From the NCBI RefSeq assembly GCF_015163655.1, contig NZ_JADEUF010000007.1, positions 1-63,828 on the forward strand: a stretch of 63,828 nt of DNA, in the 5' to 3' direction. The translations under genes and the position numbers were made by a program. Of the stretch, positions 7,683 through 17,691 are shown piece after piece. Every line of letters begins with the position of its first letter. Positions within the stretch are counted from its first letter, which is position 1. The notes beneath the pieces were generated by a model. The model did no database searches. It saw only the letters and a list, made by a program, of their open reading frames with translations, and was not told where the DNA came from. The stretch comes from Xenorhabdus griffiniae (GTDB lineage: Bacteria; Pseudomonadota; Gammaproteobacteria; Enterobacterales; Enterobacteriaceae).

Positions 7683-8882
7683 CTATCCTTGCATTAGCTC
7701 AAGCAGTAATTCACCGTTATACAATGCCTGTTTAATTAAGGCTGCCGCAGGTAGTGTGCCTGTATTGTTAAATTGAGTAGCCACAATATCAACTTGTTGG
7801 CTATAACCAGGAAGTGAACGTTGTGTTATCTGTTGTTGAATGGCAGGATAGAGAATATGTTTAATGCTGTTCAGCGGCGAACCAATCAGGATCCTTTCGG
7901 GGTTAAAGATATTGACCATAATCGCCATGATGCGCCCGATTCGTTCTCCTGCATCACGAACCATTTCTGTTACCCGTGGATCTCCCTCCATAGCGGCCTG
8001 ACAAAATGAATCAATTGTCACGGAGTCAGCTTGGCTTTCTGTCTGGGCGTGAAATTTTTGCAAAATTTTTTTGATACCCACCACAGTTTCAAGACAGCCG
8101 ATATTGCCACAGTAACAATGTTCGCCATTAGGTTCGATTTGAATATGCCCGATTTCTACGACACTATGATTTCCTGCATGGAGCATTTGTCCTGCTGTCA
8201 TAACTCCTGCGCCAACATTGTCATCTATAACAATCTGGATAAGATTCTGGTAGTTTTGCCCTGCTCCATATAAAGATTCTGCGATTGTCCATGCGGCTAT
8301 GCCATGTTGCAGAAAAATTGGTAGTCCTGTGCGCTGATGTAAAAATTTTCCCAGAGGAAGATCGTGGATATCGTAGTAGGGTGAACTATGAATAATCCCA
8401 TTTACCGGATCGACTATCGCATTGATAGTAATACTGATGGCTGTTAAACGTTCCAGAGCAGATTGATGATACAAAAAGAAGTTATCAATCTCATTGACGA
8501 TGCAATCTAAAAAAGAACAATGCTGAGGCACAGAAAATACTGATTGCTTTTCAACGACAAGATTACCGCTCAAGTCACGAAGCCCAATGACAATATGTCC
8601 TTCATCAATACGAATACATAAAAATTGCCACCCTTTACTATCTACCTTCAACCCAACAGCAGGACGACCTCTAAAACCAAGATCAGGAAATTCAGTTTCT
8701 TTCACTAAATGTGCATCAATGAGTTCTCGTGTGATTTTAGTAATACTGGCCGGCGCTAATTGAGCTTTTTTGGAAAGTGCGATACGCGAGATAGGTCCAT
8801 ATTGATCAATTAACCTATAAACCAACCCAATGTTAGTTTGTCTGATCTGGTCAATATGACTTGGTTGAACATCAACACTCAC
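7683..8882 (-). CDS. mlc: Mlc, glucose-responsive ROK-family repressor
   Basis: A 399-aa ROK repressor aligning with E. coli Mlc (406 aa), the repressor of ptsG, ptsHI and manXYZ that is sequestered by unphosphorylated EIICB-Glc. N-terminal winged helix (about 15-65: GPISRIALSKKAQLAPASIT), ROK domain, and the structural zinc site His246-Cys256-Cys258-Cys263 in EIGH and CYCGNIGC. The start is GTG (8880-8882), preceded by AGGAGG at 5 nt; E. coli Mlc also begins a few residues before QP-HIDQI. Next to bioD2 as in E. coli. Confidence 0.95.
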   Translation of the reverse strand: MSVDVQPSHIDQIRQTNIGLVYRLIDQYGPISRIALSKKAQLAPASITKITRELIDAHLVKETEFPDLGFRGRPAVGLKVDSKGWQFLCIRIDEGHIVIGLRDLSGNLVVEKQSVFSVPQHCSFLDCIVNEIDNFFLYHQSALERLTAISITINAIVDPVNGIIHSSPYYDIHDLPLGKFLHQRTGLPIFLQHGIAAWTIAESLYGAGQNYQNLIQIVIDDNVGAGVMTAGQMLHAGNHSVVEIGHIQIEPNGEHCYCGNIGCLETVVGIKKILQKFHAQTESQADSVTIDSFCQAAMEGDPRVTEMVRDAGERIGRIMAIMVNIFNPERILIGSPLNSIKHILYPAIQQQITQRSLPGYSQQVDIVATQFNNTGTLPAAALIKQALYNGELLLELMQG

Positions 8883-9024
8883 CTCGCCTCCTGCATTTAA
8901 TTCACGCTGCTAAAAAATTAATAATGACGATTATGTCTCTGTTTAAATGAGAAGATATCCGTTTAAGGTAGAAATGTGATCTTTCACACGAACTTATCGT
9001 GATTATTACTTTTGATGAACAATT

Positions 9025-9945
9025 TCATCTACTAGCTTCATCCACAATGTTTGAAATCAGGAGATGAGTTAACCGATCCGCCGCAGCGCTGTTATTGTGA
9101 TTTTTATGTTTAACCAGCCAAACTTCGGAATAAGCAGGGTTGTTTGCTAAAGGCAAATATTGAACTCCATCCAGTTTCATTCGAGTAAACGATTCTGTAA
9201 TAATGCTTACCCCTAATCCCGCAGCGACTAATCCTAATATTGTCATGGCCTCTCCCGCTTCTTGGGAAATCGTTGGAACCACTCCTACATTAGCCAATAA
9301 GGAAATAATTTCATCATACAGTGCCGTTCCTACATCGCGCTCAAAAAACACCAGTGGATAATCAGATAGCATTTCCAAATTCACACCTTCATTAGCGTAC
9401 TTCAGCAGAGGATGATCATCATATACGGCCAACATAAAACGCTCGCGGAAGAGTAACTGATGCTCCAAGTTATCGGGCAATGACGTATTACGCATAATTC
9501 CTATATCGATTCTGCCTGTTTGCAAAGGTGCTATTTGCTGTTTGGTATTCATTTGATGCATATGGATGGCGACGTCAGGATAACGTTCCCGAAATTGACG
9601 TAAACTCAGTGCTACTTTTTGTATAAAAGGTGTGATAGATGTAAAGCCAATCGATATCTCCCCCAACTCCCCTTGCTGCATTCTGGCAGCTTTGGTTGCT
9701 GCAGCATCAACCTGGGAAATGATTTGATATGCTTCCTGGAGAAACATCTGTCCGGCAGGTGTTAGATTAACATTCCTGTTATTACGCACCAGTAACTTGG
9801 CATTTATATTTGCTTCCAGCGCTTGGATCTGCTGGCTTAATGGTGGTTGTGAGATATTCAATCGTTCTGCTGCACGTCCAAAATGCAACTCTTCTGCCAC
9901 AGCAATGAAGTAACGTAAGTGTCTGAGCTCAATATTAGCAGTCAT
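9025..9945 (-). CDS. ynfL: LysR-type regulator YnfL
   Basis: A 306-aa LysR regulator. N-terminal helix-turn-helix (ELRHLRYFIAVAEELHFGRA, then LNISQPPLSQQIQALE) and a C-terminal effector-binding domain (about 95-300). Divergent from the MFS gene ynfM across a 132-bp spacer, the standard layout for a LysR regulator controlling its neighbour and conserved with E. coli ynfL-ynfM. The effector is not known. Confidence 0.9.
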   Translation of the reverse strand: MTANIELRHLRYFIAVAEELHFGRAAERLNISQPPLSQQIQALEANINAKLLVRNNRNVNLTPAGQMFLQEAYQIISQVDAAATKAARMQQGELGEISIGFTSITPFIQKVALSLRQFRERYPDVAIHMHQMNTKQQIAPLQTGRIDIGIMRNTSLPDNLEHQLLFRERFMLAVYDDHPLLKYANEGVNLEMLSDYPLVFFERDVGTALYDEIISLLANVGVVPTISQEAGEAMTILGLVAAGLGVSIITESFTRMKLDGVQYLPLANNPAYSEVWLVKHKNHNNSAAADRLTHLLISNIVDEASR

Positions 9946-10026
9946 TATTTATGACCTCATTGATATTTTTAACATATCATTTTGAATGATTAATATATTA
10001 GACAAAATATTCATGAATTTCTATCC

Positions 10027-10040
10027 TTGATCTACATCAA
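10027..10040. promoter_or_regulatory. Consensus FNR box upstream of ynfM
   Basis: TTGATCTACATCAA is a perfect TTGAT-N4-ATCAA FNR consensus, 37 bp before the ynfM start in the ynfL-ynfM spacer. Centred this near the start codon it would overlap or follow the promoter, so repression of ynfM under anaerobiosis, or action on divergent ynfL, are both possible. Confidence 0.55.
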
Positions 10041-10077
10041 GTAATTAACGTTTGTTTTACCTAGATAAGGAAGTAAC

Positions 10078-11352
10078 GTGAATACAATCCAAAGCGTCAG
10101 TGAAAAATCAGCAGTCTCTGACGTCGAAAGAGATGTTGAAAACACAATTAATCATGGATACAAAGGTAAACAGCCTTACATTCAACGTGAAGATGCTGTA
10201 TACCTGCGAGTCACTCTCTCGTTCTTTGCCGTAGGACTGGCAACATTTGCATTACTCTATTTTGTTCAACCCATTTTGCCAATTTTGTCAGATGAATTTG
10301 ACATCTCGCCGGCCAATAGTAGTTTGGCTTTATCCCTGTCCACTGGAATGTTATCCCTCGGTTTATTAATAACTGGCCCTTTATCCGATGCACTTGGCCG
10401 TAAACATGTCATGGTAGTATCACTCATTACTGCCGCCATTTTTACTCTCTTAAGCTCTGTTGTAACAAGTTGGCACGGGATTTTAGTTATGCGTGCACTG
10501 GTGGGGTTATCATTAAGTGGTGTTGCTGCTGTCGCGATGACTTATTTAAGTGAAGAGATCCATCCCAGTTATGTAGCCTTATCTATCGGCCTCTATATCA
10601 GTGGTAATTCAATAGGGGGAATGAGTGGACGTTTGATTGCTGGTGTGATCGCTGATCACTATTCATGGCGGATTGCCGTTCTCTTACTTGGTACATTTGC
10701 TTTAATCTCCGCTCTTGCGTTTTGGAAGATGTTACCGGAATCCAGGCACTTTAAATCCAGCTCATTAAAACCTAAACCATTACTTATCAATTTGAAGCTA
10801 CACCTGCGTGATCAAGGTCTTCCCCTGCTCTTTGCCGAAGCTTTTTTGCTTATGGGAAGTTTTGTCACTATGTTTAACTATATTGGTTATCGGTTATTAG
10901 AAGCCCCTTATCATTTAAGCCAAACTATAGTTGGTTTGTTATCTGTCGTTTATTTAACAGGAACTTACAGCGCAACTAAAGCTGGTGGATTAATAAGTAA
11001 GTATGGAAGAGGAACAGTATTGTTAGCCGCTATTAGTATGATGTTAATAGGTTGCTTAATCACCCTATTTTCTCCTATCTGGGCGGTAATACTGGGAGTG
11101 ATGATATTGACAACAGGCTTCTTTGCCGCTCATGCCGTTGCTAGTGGATGGATAGGACAGAGAGCCAAGCGCGCCAAAGCACAAGCTTCATCACTCTATT
11201 TATTCTGTTATTACTCCGGTTCCAGTATTGCAGGAACATTAGGTGGAATATTTTGGTTCTATTTTGCATGGAATGGCGTTGCTGCGTTTATTTCATTATT
11301 AATGATAGTTGCTATTTATTTAGGTTTAAAACTCAATAAATTACCAAAATAA
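10078..11352 (+). CDS. ynfM: MFS transporter YnfM
   Basis: A 424-aa major facilitator with about 12 membrane segments after a 40-residue hydrophilic N terminus. MFS loop 2-3 motif GPLSDALGRKH lies near residue 100. Start is GTG 10078 with AAGGAAG 5-6 nt upstream. It corresponds to E. coli YnfM, a putative arabinose/drug efflux-type carrier. Substrate not determinable. Divergent from its LysR neighbour. Confidence 0.9.
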   Translation: MNTIQSVSEKSAVSDVERDVENTINHGYKGKQPYIQREDAVYLRVTLSFFAVGLATFALLYFVQPILPILSDEFDISPANSSLALSLSTGMLSLGLLITGPLSDALGRKHVMVVSLITAAIFTLLSSVVTSWHGILVMRALVGLSLSGVAAVAMTYLSEEIHPSYVALSIGLYISGNSIGGMSGRLIAGVIADHYSWRIAVLLLGTFALISALAFWKMLPESRHFKSSSLKPKPLLINLKLHLRDQGLPLLFAEAFLLMGSFVTMFNYIGYRLLEAPYHLSQTIVGLLSVVYLTGTYSATKAGGLISKYGRGTVLLAAISMMLIGCLITLFSPIWAVILGVMILTTGFFAAHAVASGWIGQRAKRAKAQASSLYLFCYYSGSSIAGTLGGIFWFYFAWNGVAAFISLLMIVAIYLGLKLNKLPK

Positions 11353-11362
11353 TAAAATATAG

Positions 11363-11390
11363 CTGCCGGCATAAATGAGAAATGTCGGCT
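11363..11390. terminator. Stem-loop between convergent ynfM and IprA-like gene
   Basis: GCCGGCAT / ATGTCGGC forms an 8-bp stem with one G-T pair, then TTATTATTA. It sits between two convergent stop codons. Confidence 0.5.
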
Positions 11391-11395
11391 TATTA

Positions 11396-12067
11396 TTAAT
11401 AATAGGATTCAATCGGTAACACTAAAACTTTTGTTAAATATCCATCAATAATTTCAATGCATCCATCTTTTTTTAGAGTAAGTAACACGCGTTGTATACA
11501 ACTGCGTGAAAGTGTGCATCTTTGTTCTATATATTTAATTACCGTAATATTTTCTCTGAATTCTGTCGGTAAGGTCATCAGGCGAGATAACAAACTACAC
11601 ACGATTTCCTTATTAGTATGACGGAAAAGGCTAATATCTCTGGCATATAAGAAAGCTATTTTATAGGAAATTATTCTCATCCACTCTCTATAGAGATCAT
11701 GCTTCTTTATCGTATTCAATGCACTAACCCTGGGAATTTGATAAAGTTTACAGCTTTCCCCCAGTTCAATGGAATAATAGATTTCTGCTCCAGAATAGAA
11801 AGATAATCCGATAATGTAGGGCGAAAAAAGTGTCGCAATGATTAAATTATCGTTGATTCTGCGCATATTGATATATCCTTGATCTAATAAAAAAAACTTA
11901 GCAAATTCACTTTCTATTTTAATCACCTTTTCTTGTGTTGATAAATCAGCTGTGATCAATTCGGCGTATGGTAACAATGCATCAATCACTTTCTTAAAGG
12001 AATTCACTGGCTTAACTAATCTTTTCATAAGTAACGACCTTGGTGTATGCCCCACTCTATCAACCAT
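11396..12067 (-). CDS. IprA/YaiV-like winged-helix regulator
   Basis: A 223-aa protein with the architecture of E. coli YaiV/IprA. A degenerate cyclic-nucleotide-binding-like N-terminal half (about 25-125) is followed by a helical linker and a C-terminal helix-turn-helix (IKYIEQRCTLSRSCIQRVLL, then LKKDGCIEI). IprA family members affect hydrogen peroxide resistance in enteric bacteria. ATG 12028 (MKRLVKPVNSF) has a better Shine-Dalgarno (CCAAGG) than ATG 12067, so the protein may be 13 residues shorter. It lies between ynfM and tus, not at the E. coli yaiV locus. Family assignment is by pattern resemblance. Confidence 0.7.
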   Translation of the reverse strand: MVDRVGHTPRSLLMKRLVKPVNSFKKVIDALLPYAELITADLSTQEKVIKIESEFAKFFLLDQGYINMRRINDNLIIATLFSPYIIGLSFYSGAEIYYSIELGESCKLYQIPRVSALNTIKKHDLYREWMRIISYKIAFLYARDISLFRHTNKEIVCSLLSRLMTLPTEFRENITVIKYIEQRCTLSRSCIQRVLLTLKKDGCIEIIDGYLTKVLVLPIESYY

Positions 12068-12198
12068 CTAATTTCAAATTAATGTGTTACTGGTTTTTTA
12101 TCACAATGTTAAATTATTTCGCAATAGGCGTTTTCTTTTTTAGTTAGCTTTTGTGGTAGTGGATGGTAGATTTTTTGGAAGTTTGGTTTTATATTATT

Positions 12199-12215
12199 AG
12201 TATGTTGTAACTAAA
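12199..12215 (+). other. Replication terminator site Ter (Tus-binding), tus-proximal
   Basis: AGTATGTTGTAACTAAA is identical to the core of E. coli TerB. It lies 43 bp before the tus start, as TerB does in E. coli, where it overlaps the tus promoter and gives autorepression. With the AG end to the left, the non-permissive face points left, so forks moving rightward through the window would be arrested. Confidence 0.95.
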
Positions 12216-12258
12216 TAAGTCGTCGTATGCTCGCCGGAAATTTGGGTTAAGAACAATT

Positions 12259-13185
12259 ATGAATAAGTATTTTTCAATAGAATCACTGACAATTTGCTTT
12301 AAAAAACAAGAAGAAAAGCTATCTGAACTGATTGAGTTGTTAATGAGTTACAGGCTTATTGATGCCCGGGTATTTGAATTACCGAAAATCGAAAAAGGTG
12401 AAGAACATGAACAAATAACCGAAATTATGGTCAATCCGCTACAGGGAAATGAAGCGCTCAATGTAGGATTACACTTCTATCAGAAGCTATTCATACACCA
12501 TAATAATCCGAATGTCAGCAGTAAAGCGGCTAGCCGCCTGCCTGGTGCCTTGTGTTTTGCGGTTAACCACCCGCAATATAAAGAAGCAATGGCAATCATT
12601 AATGAAGTAAACCAATTAAAAATAGAGTTAGAAAATATCGTTACCAAAGAATCAGGTATCAGCAAAGAACAACGTTTTGAATTTGTTCATGATCATTTGC
12701 GTGGCCTTATTACCCTGAATGCCTATCGCACTATCACTCCTCTATTAAATCCCGACTCCATTAATTTTGGCTGGGCTAATAAAAACATTATTAATAAAGT
12801 CACCAAGCAACAAATTCTGGAAAGGCTGGAGAAAAGCTATAATGCGGGTAGAGCAGTCCCTCCCTACTCCAGTGATCAATGGGCAGCATTGGTAGCATTG
12901 GAGATTACAGATATAAAAAAATTACCCGATGATGTGGTATTGAAAATTAAACGGCCAGTGAAAGTACAACCTATTGCTCGTGTATGGTATTCAGAAATAC
13001 AAAAGCAAGTCCAATATGCTTGTCCGGTTCCTGTGATTGTTTTCTACACAGAAGAAAGTGAAATCAAACCCAAACTCGGCAATTTGTCCAATTACAATGC
13101 CAACGCAATTAAACATAAGTATAAACCCAAAGCGCAGTCACTTGAGTTGGTCATTCCCCGCTTACATCTCTACAAAGAAATCTAA
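12259..13185 (+). CDS. tus: Tus, replication terminus site-binding protein
   Basis: A 308-aa Tus protein (E. coli 309 aa) that binds Ter and blocks the DnaB helicase in one orientation. The E. coli C6-lock residues are conserved at the same numbers: Ile79 (KLFIH), Phe140, His144, Gly149 and Leu150 (RFEFVHDHLRGL). The DNA-binding core keeps LITLNAYRT, FGWANK, KIKRPVKVQPIARVWY and the C-terminal IPRLHLY. A Ter site stands just upstream, so autoregulation as in E. coli is likely. A terminator follows the stop. Confidence 0.97.
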   Translation: MNKYFSIESLTICFKKQEEKLSELIELLMSYRLIDARVFELPKIEKGEEHEQITEIMVNPLQGNEALNVGLHFYQKLFIHHNNPNVSSKAASRLPGALCFAVNHPQYKEAMAIINEVNQLKIELENIVTKESGISKEQRFEFVHDHLRGLITLNAYRTITPLLNPDSINFGWANKNIINKVTKQQILERLEKSYNAGRAVPPYSSDQWAALVALEITDIKKLPDDVVLKIKRPVKVQPIARVWYSEIQKQVQYACPVPVIVFYTEESEIKPKLGNLSNYNANAIKHKYKPKAQSLELVIPRLHLYKEI

Positions 13186-13195
13186 GAAATAAAAA

Positions 13196-13223
13196 AACCG
13201 GAGAGCATTTACTCCGGCTTTTT
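13196..13223 (+). terminator. Intrinsic terminator after tus
   Basis: AAACCGGAG, loop AGCATTTA, CTCCGGCTTTTT gives a 6-bp GC-rich stem followed by a T-run, 11 bp after the tus stop. Confidence 0.85.
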
Positions 13224-13286
13224 ATATTTCTCCCCACAAAACGGGGAGAAATCACGTAAATTGCAACTTGAAGTTTAATGCGTATA
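13221..13286. repeat. Dispersed inverted-repeat element, truncated copy C
   Basis: Keeps the central hairpin (TTTCTCCCC / GGGGAGAAA around ACAAAAC) and one terminal repeat (TTGCAACTTGAAGTTTAATG, ending CGTATA). The other half is missing. It lies between the tus terminator and fumC. Confidence 0.7.
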
Positions 13287-13295
13287 GCACAAGCA

Positions 13296-14690
13296 TTACT
13301 TCATGCTGCCAACCATATCTTCTGGACGAACCCATGCATCAAATTCAGCTTCAGTTAAATATCCTAACTGAAGTGCTGACTGTTTCAGCGTCAGACCTTC
13401 TTTATGTGCTTTTTTAGCAATTTCAGCCGCTTTATCGTAACCGATATGAGTATTTAATGCCGTTACCAGCATCAGTGATTCATTCAGCAATTGAGTGATG
13501 CGATCACGATTAGGTTCAATACCAATAGCACAATGCTCATTGAAACTACGCATACCATCCGCCAGCAAACGAACAGATTGCAGGAAGTTATGGATAACCA
13601 TTGGGCGGAATACGTTCAGTTCAAAGTTACCAGACGAACCACCAATATTAATGGCCACATCGTTACCCATCACTTGGGCACATAACATAGTCATCGCTTC
13701 ACACTGAGTTGGATTGACTTTGCCTGGCATGATGGAGCTACCTGGCTCATTTTCAGGAATGGAAATTTCACCAATACCACAACGAGGGCCAGAAGCTAAC
13801 CAACGAACATCGTTAGCAATCTTCATCAATGATGCAGCCAAACCTTTCAATGCACCGTGTGAATGGACCAGAGCATCACAAGTTGCCAGGGATTCAAATT
13901 TATTTGGCGAAGTAACAAAAGGATGACCAGATAATTCAGCAATTTTCTGCGCAACCCGGACGGCATACTCAGGGTGAGTATTCAGACCAGTTCCTACCGC
14001 AGTTCCTCCCAGGGCCAGCTCACACACATGAGGAATACTCTCTTCAATGTGTTTCAAGTTATGCATCAACATAGCTGCCCAGCCGGAAATTTCCTGACCT
14101 AAAGTCAATGGCGTTGCATCTTGTAAGTGAGTACGACCAATTTTTACGATGTCTTTAAATGCTTCCGCTTTATCTGCCAGAGTTTTTTGGAGTACGTTTA
14201 ACTCTGGTAACAGATGCTCACGTAATGCAGTAACTGCTGCAACATGCATGGCCGTTGGGAAAACGTCATTAGAGCTTTGGCTCTTGTTAACATCATCATT
14301 AGGATGAACCAGACGTTCATTACCCCTTTTACCACCAAGGATCTCACTACCACGGTTCGCCAACACTTCATTCATGTTCATGTTGCTTTGAGTTCCCGAA
14401 CCGGTCTGCCAGATAGCAAGAGGGAATTCTGTTGGGTGTTTGCCTTCTAACACCTCTTTCGCCGCAGCGATAATTGCTTCACCACGCTCTTTAGGTAGAA
14501 GGTCCAGATCCATATTAACGCTGGCCGCTGCTTGTTTAGTCAATGCAAGGGCATGAATCAAGGCAACAGGCATTTTTTCCTGAGAAATGCGGAAATGCTC
14601 CAGTGAGCGCTGAGTTTGCGCCCCCCATAATTGGTCAGCAGGTACTTCGATAGGTCCCATTGAGTCTTTTTCAATGCGAGTGGCTGCCAT
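13296..14690 (-). CDS. fumC: Class II fumarate hydratase FumC
   Basis: A 464-aa (E. coli 467) oxygen-stable fumarase of the aspartase/fumarase superfamily, interconverting fumarate and malate in the TCA cycle. GSGTQSNMN and SSNDVFPTA segments, and the superfamily signature [13 protein letters not shown] with the catalytic Ser loop. The start is ATG 14688-14690 ([12 protein letters not shown]), which aligns with E. coli and has GGAGA eight bases upstream; a longer frame adds 25 residues without homology. No fumA copy lies beside it, unlike E. coli. Confidence 0.96.
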   Translation of the reverse strand: MAATRIEKDSMGPIEVPADQLWGAQTQRSLEHFRISQEKMPVALIHALALTKQAAASVNMDLDLLPKERGEAIIAAAKEVLEGKHPTEFPLAIWQTGSGTQSNMNMNEVLANRGSEILGGKRGNERLVHPNDDVNKSQSSNDVFPTAMHVAAVTALREHLLPELNVLQKTLADKAEAFKDIVKIGRTHLQDATPLTLGQEISGWAAMLMHNLKHIEESIPHVCELALGGTAVGTGLNTHPEYAVRVAQKIAELSGHPFVTSPNKFESLATCDALVHSHGALKGLAASLMKIANDVRWLASGPRCGIGEISIPENEPGSSIMPGKVNPTQCEAMTMLCAQVMGNDVAINIGGSSGNFELNVFRPMVIHNFLQSVRLLADGMRSFNEHCAIGIEPNRDRITQLLNESLMLVTALNTHIGYDKAAEIAKKAHKEGLTLKQSALQLGYLTEAEFDAWVRPEDMVGSMK

Positions 14691-14862
14691 TACTATCTCC
14701 TTAGCACACAGAATAATTGAATACGCCGGAACAAACTTTGCAGATAAATTAGTCGGCATTTTCATATCATGCCATAAATTTATTATCGATAATGCGACCT
14801 AACCGTGTTTATTGTATTGTTGTCATATAAATAAGTGACTTTTTATTATAGGAAATTTCGCC

Positions 14863-16035
14863 ATGCTGAAAATGACCAACAAAATCCAACATTATGACTG
14901 GGGAAGTAAAACTGCTTTGACGGATATTTATGGTATCGAGAACGCGGATAATCAGCCAATGGCAGAGCTATGGATGGGCGCACATCCAAAATGTAGTTCA
15001 CAGGTAACAGATCCTCAAACGGGTGAAACTATCGCCTTAAATATTTTGATCGATAAAGAGCCAGAGAAATACCTTGGAGAAAAAGTAGCCCAGCAATTCC
15101 AACGTTTGCCTTTCCTGTTCAAAGTATTATGTGCAGCTCAACCACTGTCTATTCAAGTGCATCCTGATAAGACATCAGCAGAAATAGGTTTTACCAAAGA
15201 AAATGCACAAGGGATACCGTTAGAATCAGCACAACGCAACTACAAAGATGATAATCACAAACCTGAATTGGTCTATGCGCTGACGCCATTCAAAGCCATG
15301 AATGCTTTTAGACCGTTATCTGAGATCGCGCAATTATTGGATTATGTTTCTGCCGCGCATCCAGATATTCAAACCTTCCTCCAGCAACCAACTGAACAAA
15401 ATCTGGCGTTTCTGTTTTCACAATTATTGAATATGCAAGGCGAACAAAAGCAGTTGGCGATGGCTGTCTTAAAGTCAGCATTAAACTGTCATCAGGGCGA
15501 GCCGTGGGATACCATTAAAAACATGGCCTCATTCTATCCCGATGATAATGGACTGTTTGCACCACTCTTGCTCAATGTCGTTGAACTTGAACCCGGTCAG
15601 GCGATGTTTCTATATGCTCGCACACCCCACGCCTATCTTGATGGCGTTGCCTTAGAGGTTATGGCCAATTCTGACAATGTGTTGCGTGCTGGTTTAACCA
15701 GCAAGCATATTGATGTCCCTGAATTAATGGCTAATCTGGATTTTATTCCAAAAGCTGCCGATACTTTGCTAACCGTGCCAAGGCAGGAAAAAGATGCGCT
15801 GAATTACCCTGTTCCTGTTAATGATTTTTGTTTTTCTGTTTATTCTGTTTCAGAACAACTAATCTCATTGGAAAATGGTGCAGCATCGGTTCTATTTTGT
15901 ATTGAAGGGCAAGCAGTGATCAGCACTGATAAACAGCAGTTGAAATTACTTTCAGGTGAATCAATTTTCTTGCCTGCTATTGAAAAAGCCGTCACTGTTT
16001 ATGGTAGGGGAAGAATAGCCAGAGTATCTAATTAA
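14863..16035 (+). CDS. manA: Mannose-6-phosphate isomerase ManA
   Basis: A 390-aa type I phosphomannose isomerase (E. coli 391), interconverting mannose-6-P and fructose-6-P and supplying GDP-mannose precursors. Zinc ligands are visible in SIQVHPDK (about residues 97-104), HKPELVYAL and the later ARTPHAYLDG. The cupin C-terminal domain is complete. Placed after fumC as in E. coli; no Mlc operator was recognised upstream. Confidence 0.95.
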   Translation: MLKMTNKIQHYDWGSKTALTDIYGIENADNQPMAELWMGAHPKCSSQVTDPQTGETIALNILIDKEPEKYLGEKVAQQFQRLPFLFKVLCAAQPLSIQVHPDKTSAEIGFTKENAQGIPLESAQRNYKDDNHKPELVYALTPFKAMNAFRPLSEIAQLLDYVSAAHPDIQTFLQQPTEQNLAFLFSQLLNMQGEQKQLAMAVLKSALNCHQGEPWDTIKNMASFYPDDNGLFAPLLLNVVELEPGQAMFLYARTPHAYLDGVALEVMANSDNVLRAGLTSKHIDVPELMANLDFIPKAADTLLTVPRQEKDALNYPVPVNDFCFSVYSVSEQLISLENGAASVLFCIEGQAVISTDKQQLKLLSGESIFLPAIEKAVTVYGRGRIARVSN

Positions 16036-16152
16036 TTTTATTAGATTCATATGGTTATGATTAATTTTTTATTGGCAGTTAATCATATTTTGACATAAAT
16101 ACAAAACGCATAATACGTCTATGTATACGCGTTAAAAGGATGGGATCTCCAC

Positions 16153-17616
16153 ATGAAAAAATCGTTAGTTGCAGTAAGCGTTGTTGTTGCTCTGGGTGCT
16201 GTATGGACAGGAGCATCATGGTATACAGGTAAGAAACTTGAAGATCATTTAGATGGCTTCATAAAACAGGCAAACACAGAACTGGTAAAATCGTTTCCTG
16301 AAAGCGGTATAGAATGGCAAGCAAAAGATGTCAAACGAGGTATTTTCAGCTCCGATGTCCGTTTGATTCTAAACATCAAGAATGGTGTAAAAAATGCCGA
16401 TATCCCACCAAATGAAGAAATCATTTTCAAATCGACAATCGATCATGGGCCATTTCCGATCTCTAACTTGAAGAAATTCAATTTGATCCCCCAAATGGCC
16501 TCTGTCCACGCAGAACTGGAGAAAAGTGATGCGTTGAAAAAACTATTTAATATCACAAACGAAAAATCACTGTTTAACTTAGATGCTAAAGTCAGTTATA
16601 GCCGTGCGCTCTCTGCTAATATTGATCTGATCCCTATTAATCATACGGAAGCGACTGAAAATAATGACCAACGGGTTCTGTCATTTTCAGGTGCAAAAAT
16701 CCGTGCCGACGTCAATCGTGATCTCAGTGAATTTTCCTTCACAGTCAAAAGTGATGAACTGTCTTTCAGTGATCCGACCAAAAAAGAGTCAATTTCGCTG
16801 AAGAGTATTGATTTTAAAGGGGATAACAAAAAAGGCAAATTCGATATCTATACCGGAGATCAAAGCTACAGTATTGGCGAATTCAGCATGAATGGAATTC
16901 CTAATGAGCCAGATATCGCTCTTAAAGGAATAAAAGTGACATCCAACTTAGGTGAGGATAAAGACAATCTGAACATCAAAATCGTTTATAGCATTGATGG
17001 TGTAAAGATTAAAGATATAGAGTTTGGCTCTGGTAAGTTAGCTCTGGGGATGGAAAAACTTGATGGCCCGTCTGTGCGTAAATTTACCCAAGCCTATAAT
17101 GATGCGGCAGAAGCAGCCTTGACTACGGATCACGCATCTTATGATGCGACTTCCTTGGCGATCCTCAGTAATTTGCATCTTCTCCTGAATAACAATCCAC
17201 AATTCAGTATTTCTCCTTTTAGTTGGAAAAACAGCAAAGGTGAAAGTTCAGTGGATTTCAACCTCTCCTTACAAAATATTCCAGAGGATAAAAGTGCATT
17301 GCAACTGATGGGACCAGAAGAAATGATTCATACCCTGGTTCAAGAGTTGTCTTTGCACATTAATGTACCGAAAGCCATGTTGGTAGAATCTATTGCGCAG
17401 TCAGCAATGCTAGATGGTCAGGATAAAGATACCGCAGAAGCTCAAGCAAAACAGCAAGTTGAGATGATCATCCAAAAAGGGATTGAATACAAAATCCTGA
17501 CTGATAAAGACGATATCATTGGTCTTAACTTCCTCTATGCCAATGATAAAGTCAAATTAAACGACAAAGAGTCCAACTTACATCAATTCCTGCTTGATAA
17601 TGGCCTTGCAGAATAG
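16153..17616 (+). CDS. ydgA: YdgA, DUF945 family protein
   Basis: A 487-aa DUF945 protein (E. coli YdgA 502). The N terminus MKKSLVAVSVVVALGAVWTG is a single membrane anchor or signal, followed by ASWYTGKKLE and a long periplasmic domain rich in beta-prone repeats. E. coli YdgA is a membrane-associated protein of unclear function. Order manA-ydgA-add is conserved with E. coli (without the uid genes). A terminator follows. Confidence 0.88.
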   Translation: MKKSLVAVSVVVALGAVWTGASWYTGKKLEDHLDGFIKQANTELVKSFPESGIEWQAKDVKRGIFSSDVRLILNIKNGVKNADIPPNEEIIFKSTIDHGPFPISNLKKFNLIPQMASVHAELEKSDALKKLFNITNEKSLFNLDAKVSYSRALSANIDLIPINHTEATENNDQRVLSFSGAKIRADVNRDLSEFSFTVKSDELSFSDPTKKESISLKSIDFKGDNKKGKFDIYTGDQSYSIGEFSMNGIPNEPDIALKGIKVTSNLGEDKDNLNIKIVYSIDGVKIKDIEFGSGKLALGMEKLDGPSVRKFTQAYNDAAEAALTTDHASYDATSLAILSNLHLLLNNNPQFSISPFSWKNSKGESSVDFNLSLQNIPEDKSALQLMGPEEMIHTLVQELSLHINVPKAMLVESIAQSAMLDGQDKDTAEAQAKQQVEMIIQKGIEYKILTDKDDIIGLNFLYANDKVKLNDKESNLHQFLLDNGLAE

Positions 17617-17631
17617 CGTTTTCACTTTCTT

Positions 17632-17659
17632 GCCAGTCAACACGTTGGCTGGCTTTTTG
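17632..17659 (+). terminator. Intrinsic terminator after ydgA
   Basis: GCCAGTCAA, loop CACG, TTGGCTGGC (one mismatch), then CTTTTTG. Confidence 0.75.
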
Positions 17660-17691
17660 TATATATAAAATTTAATAAAAAGGATAATAAA

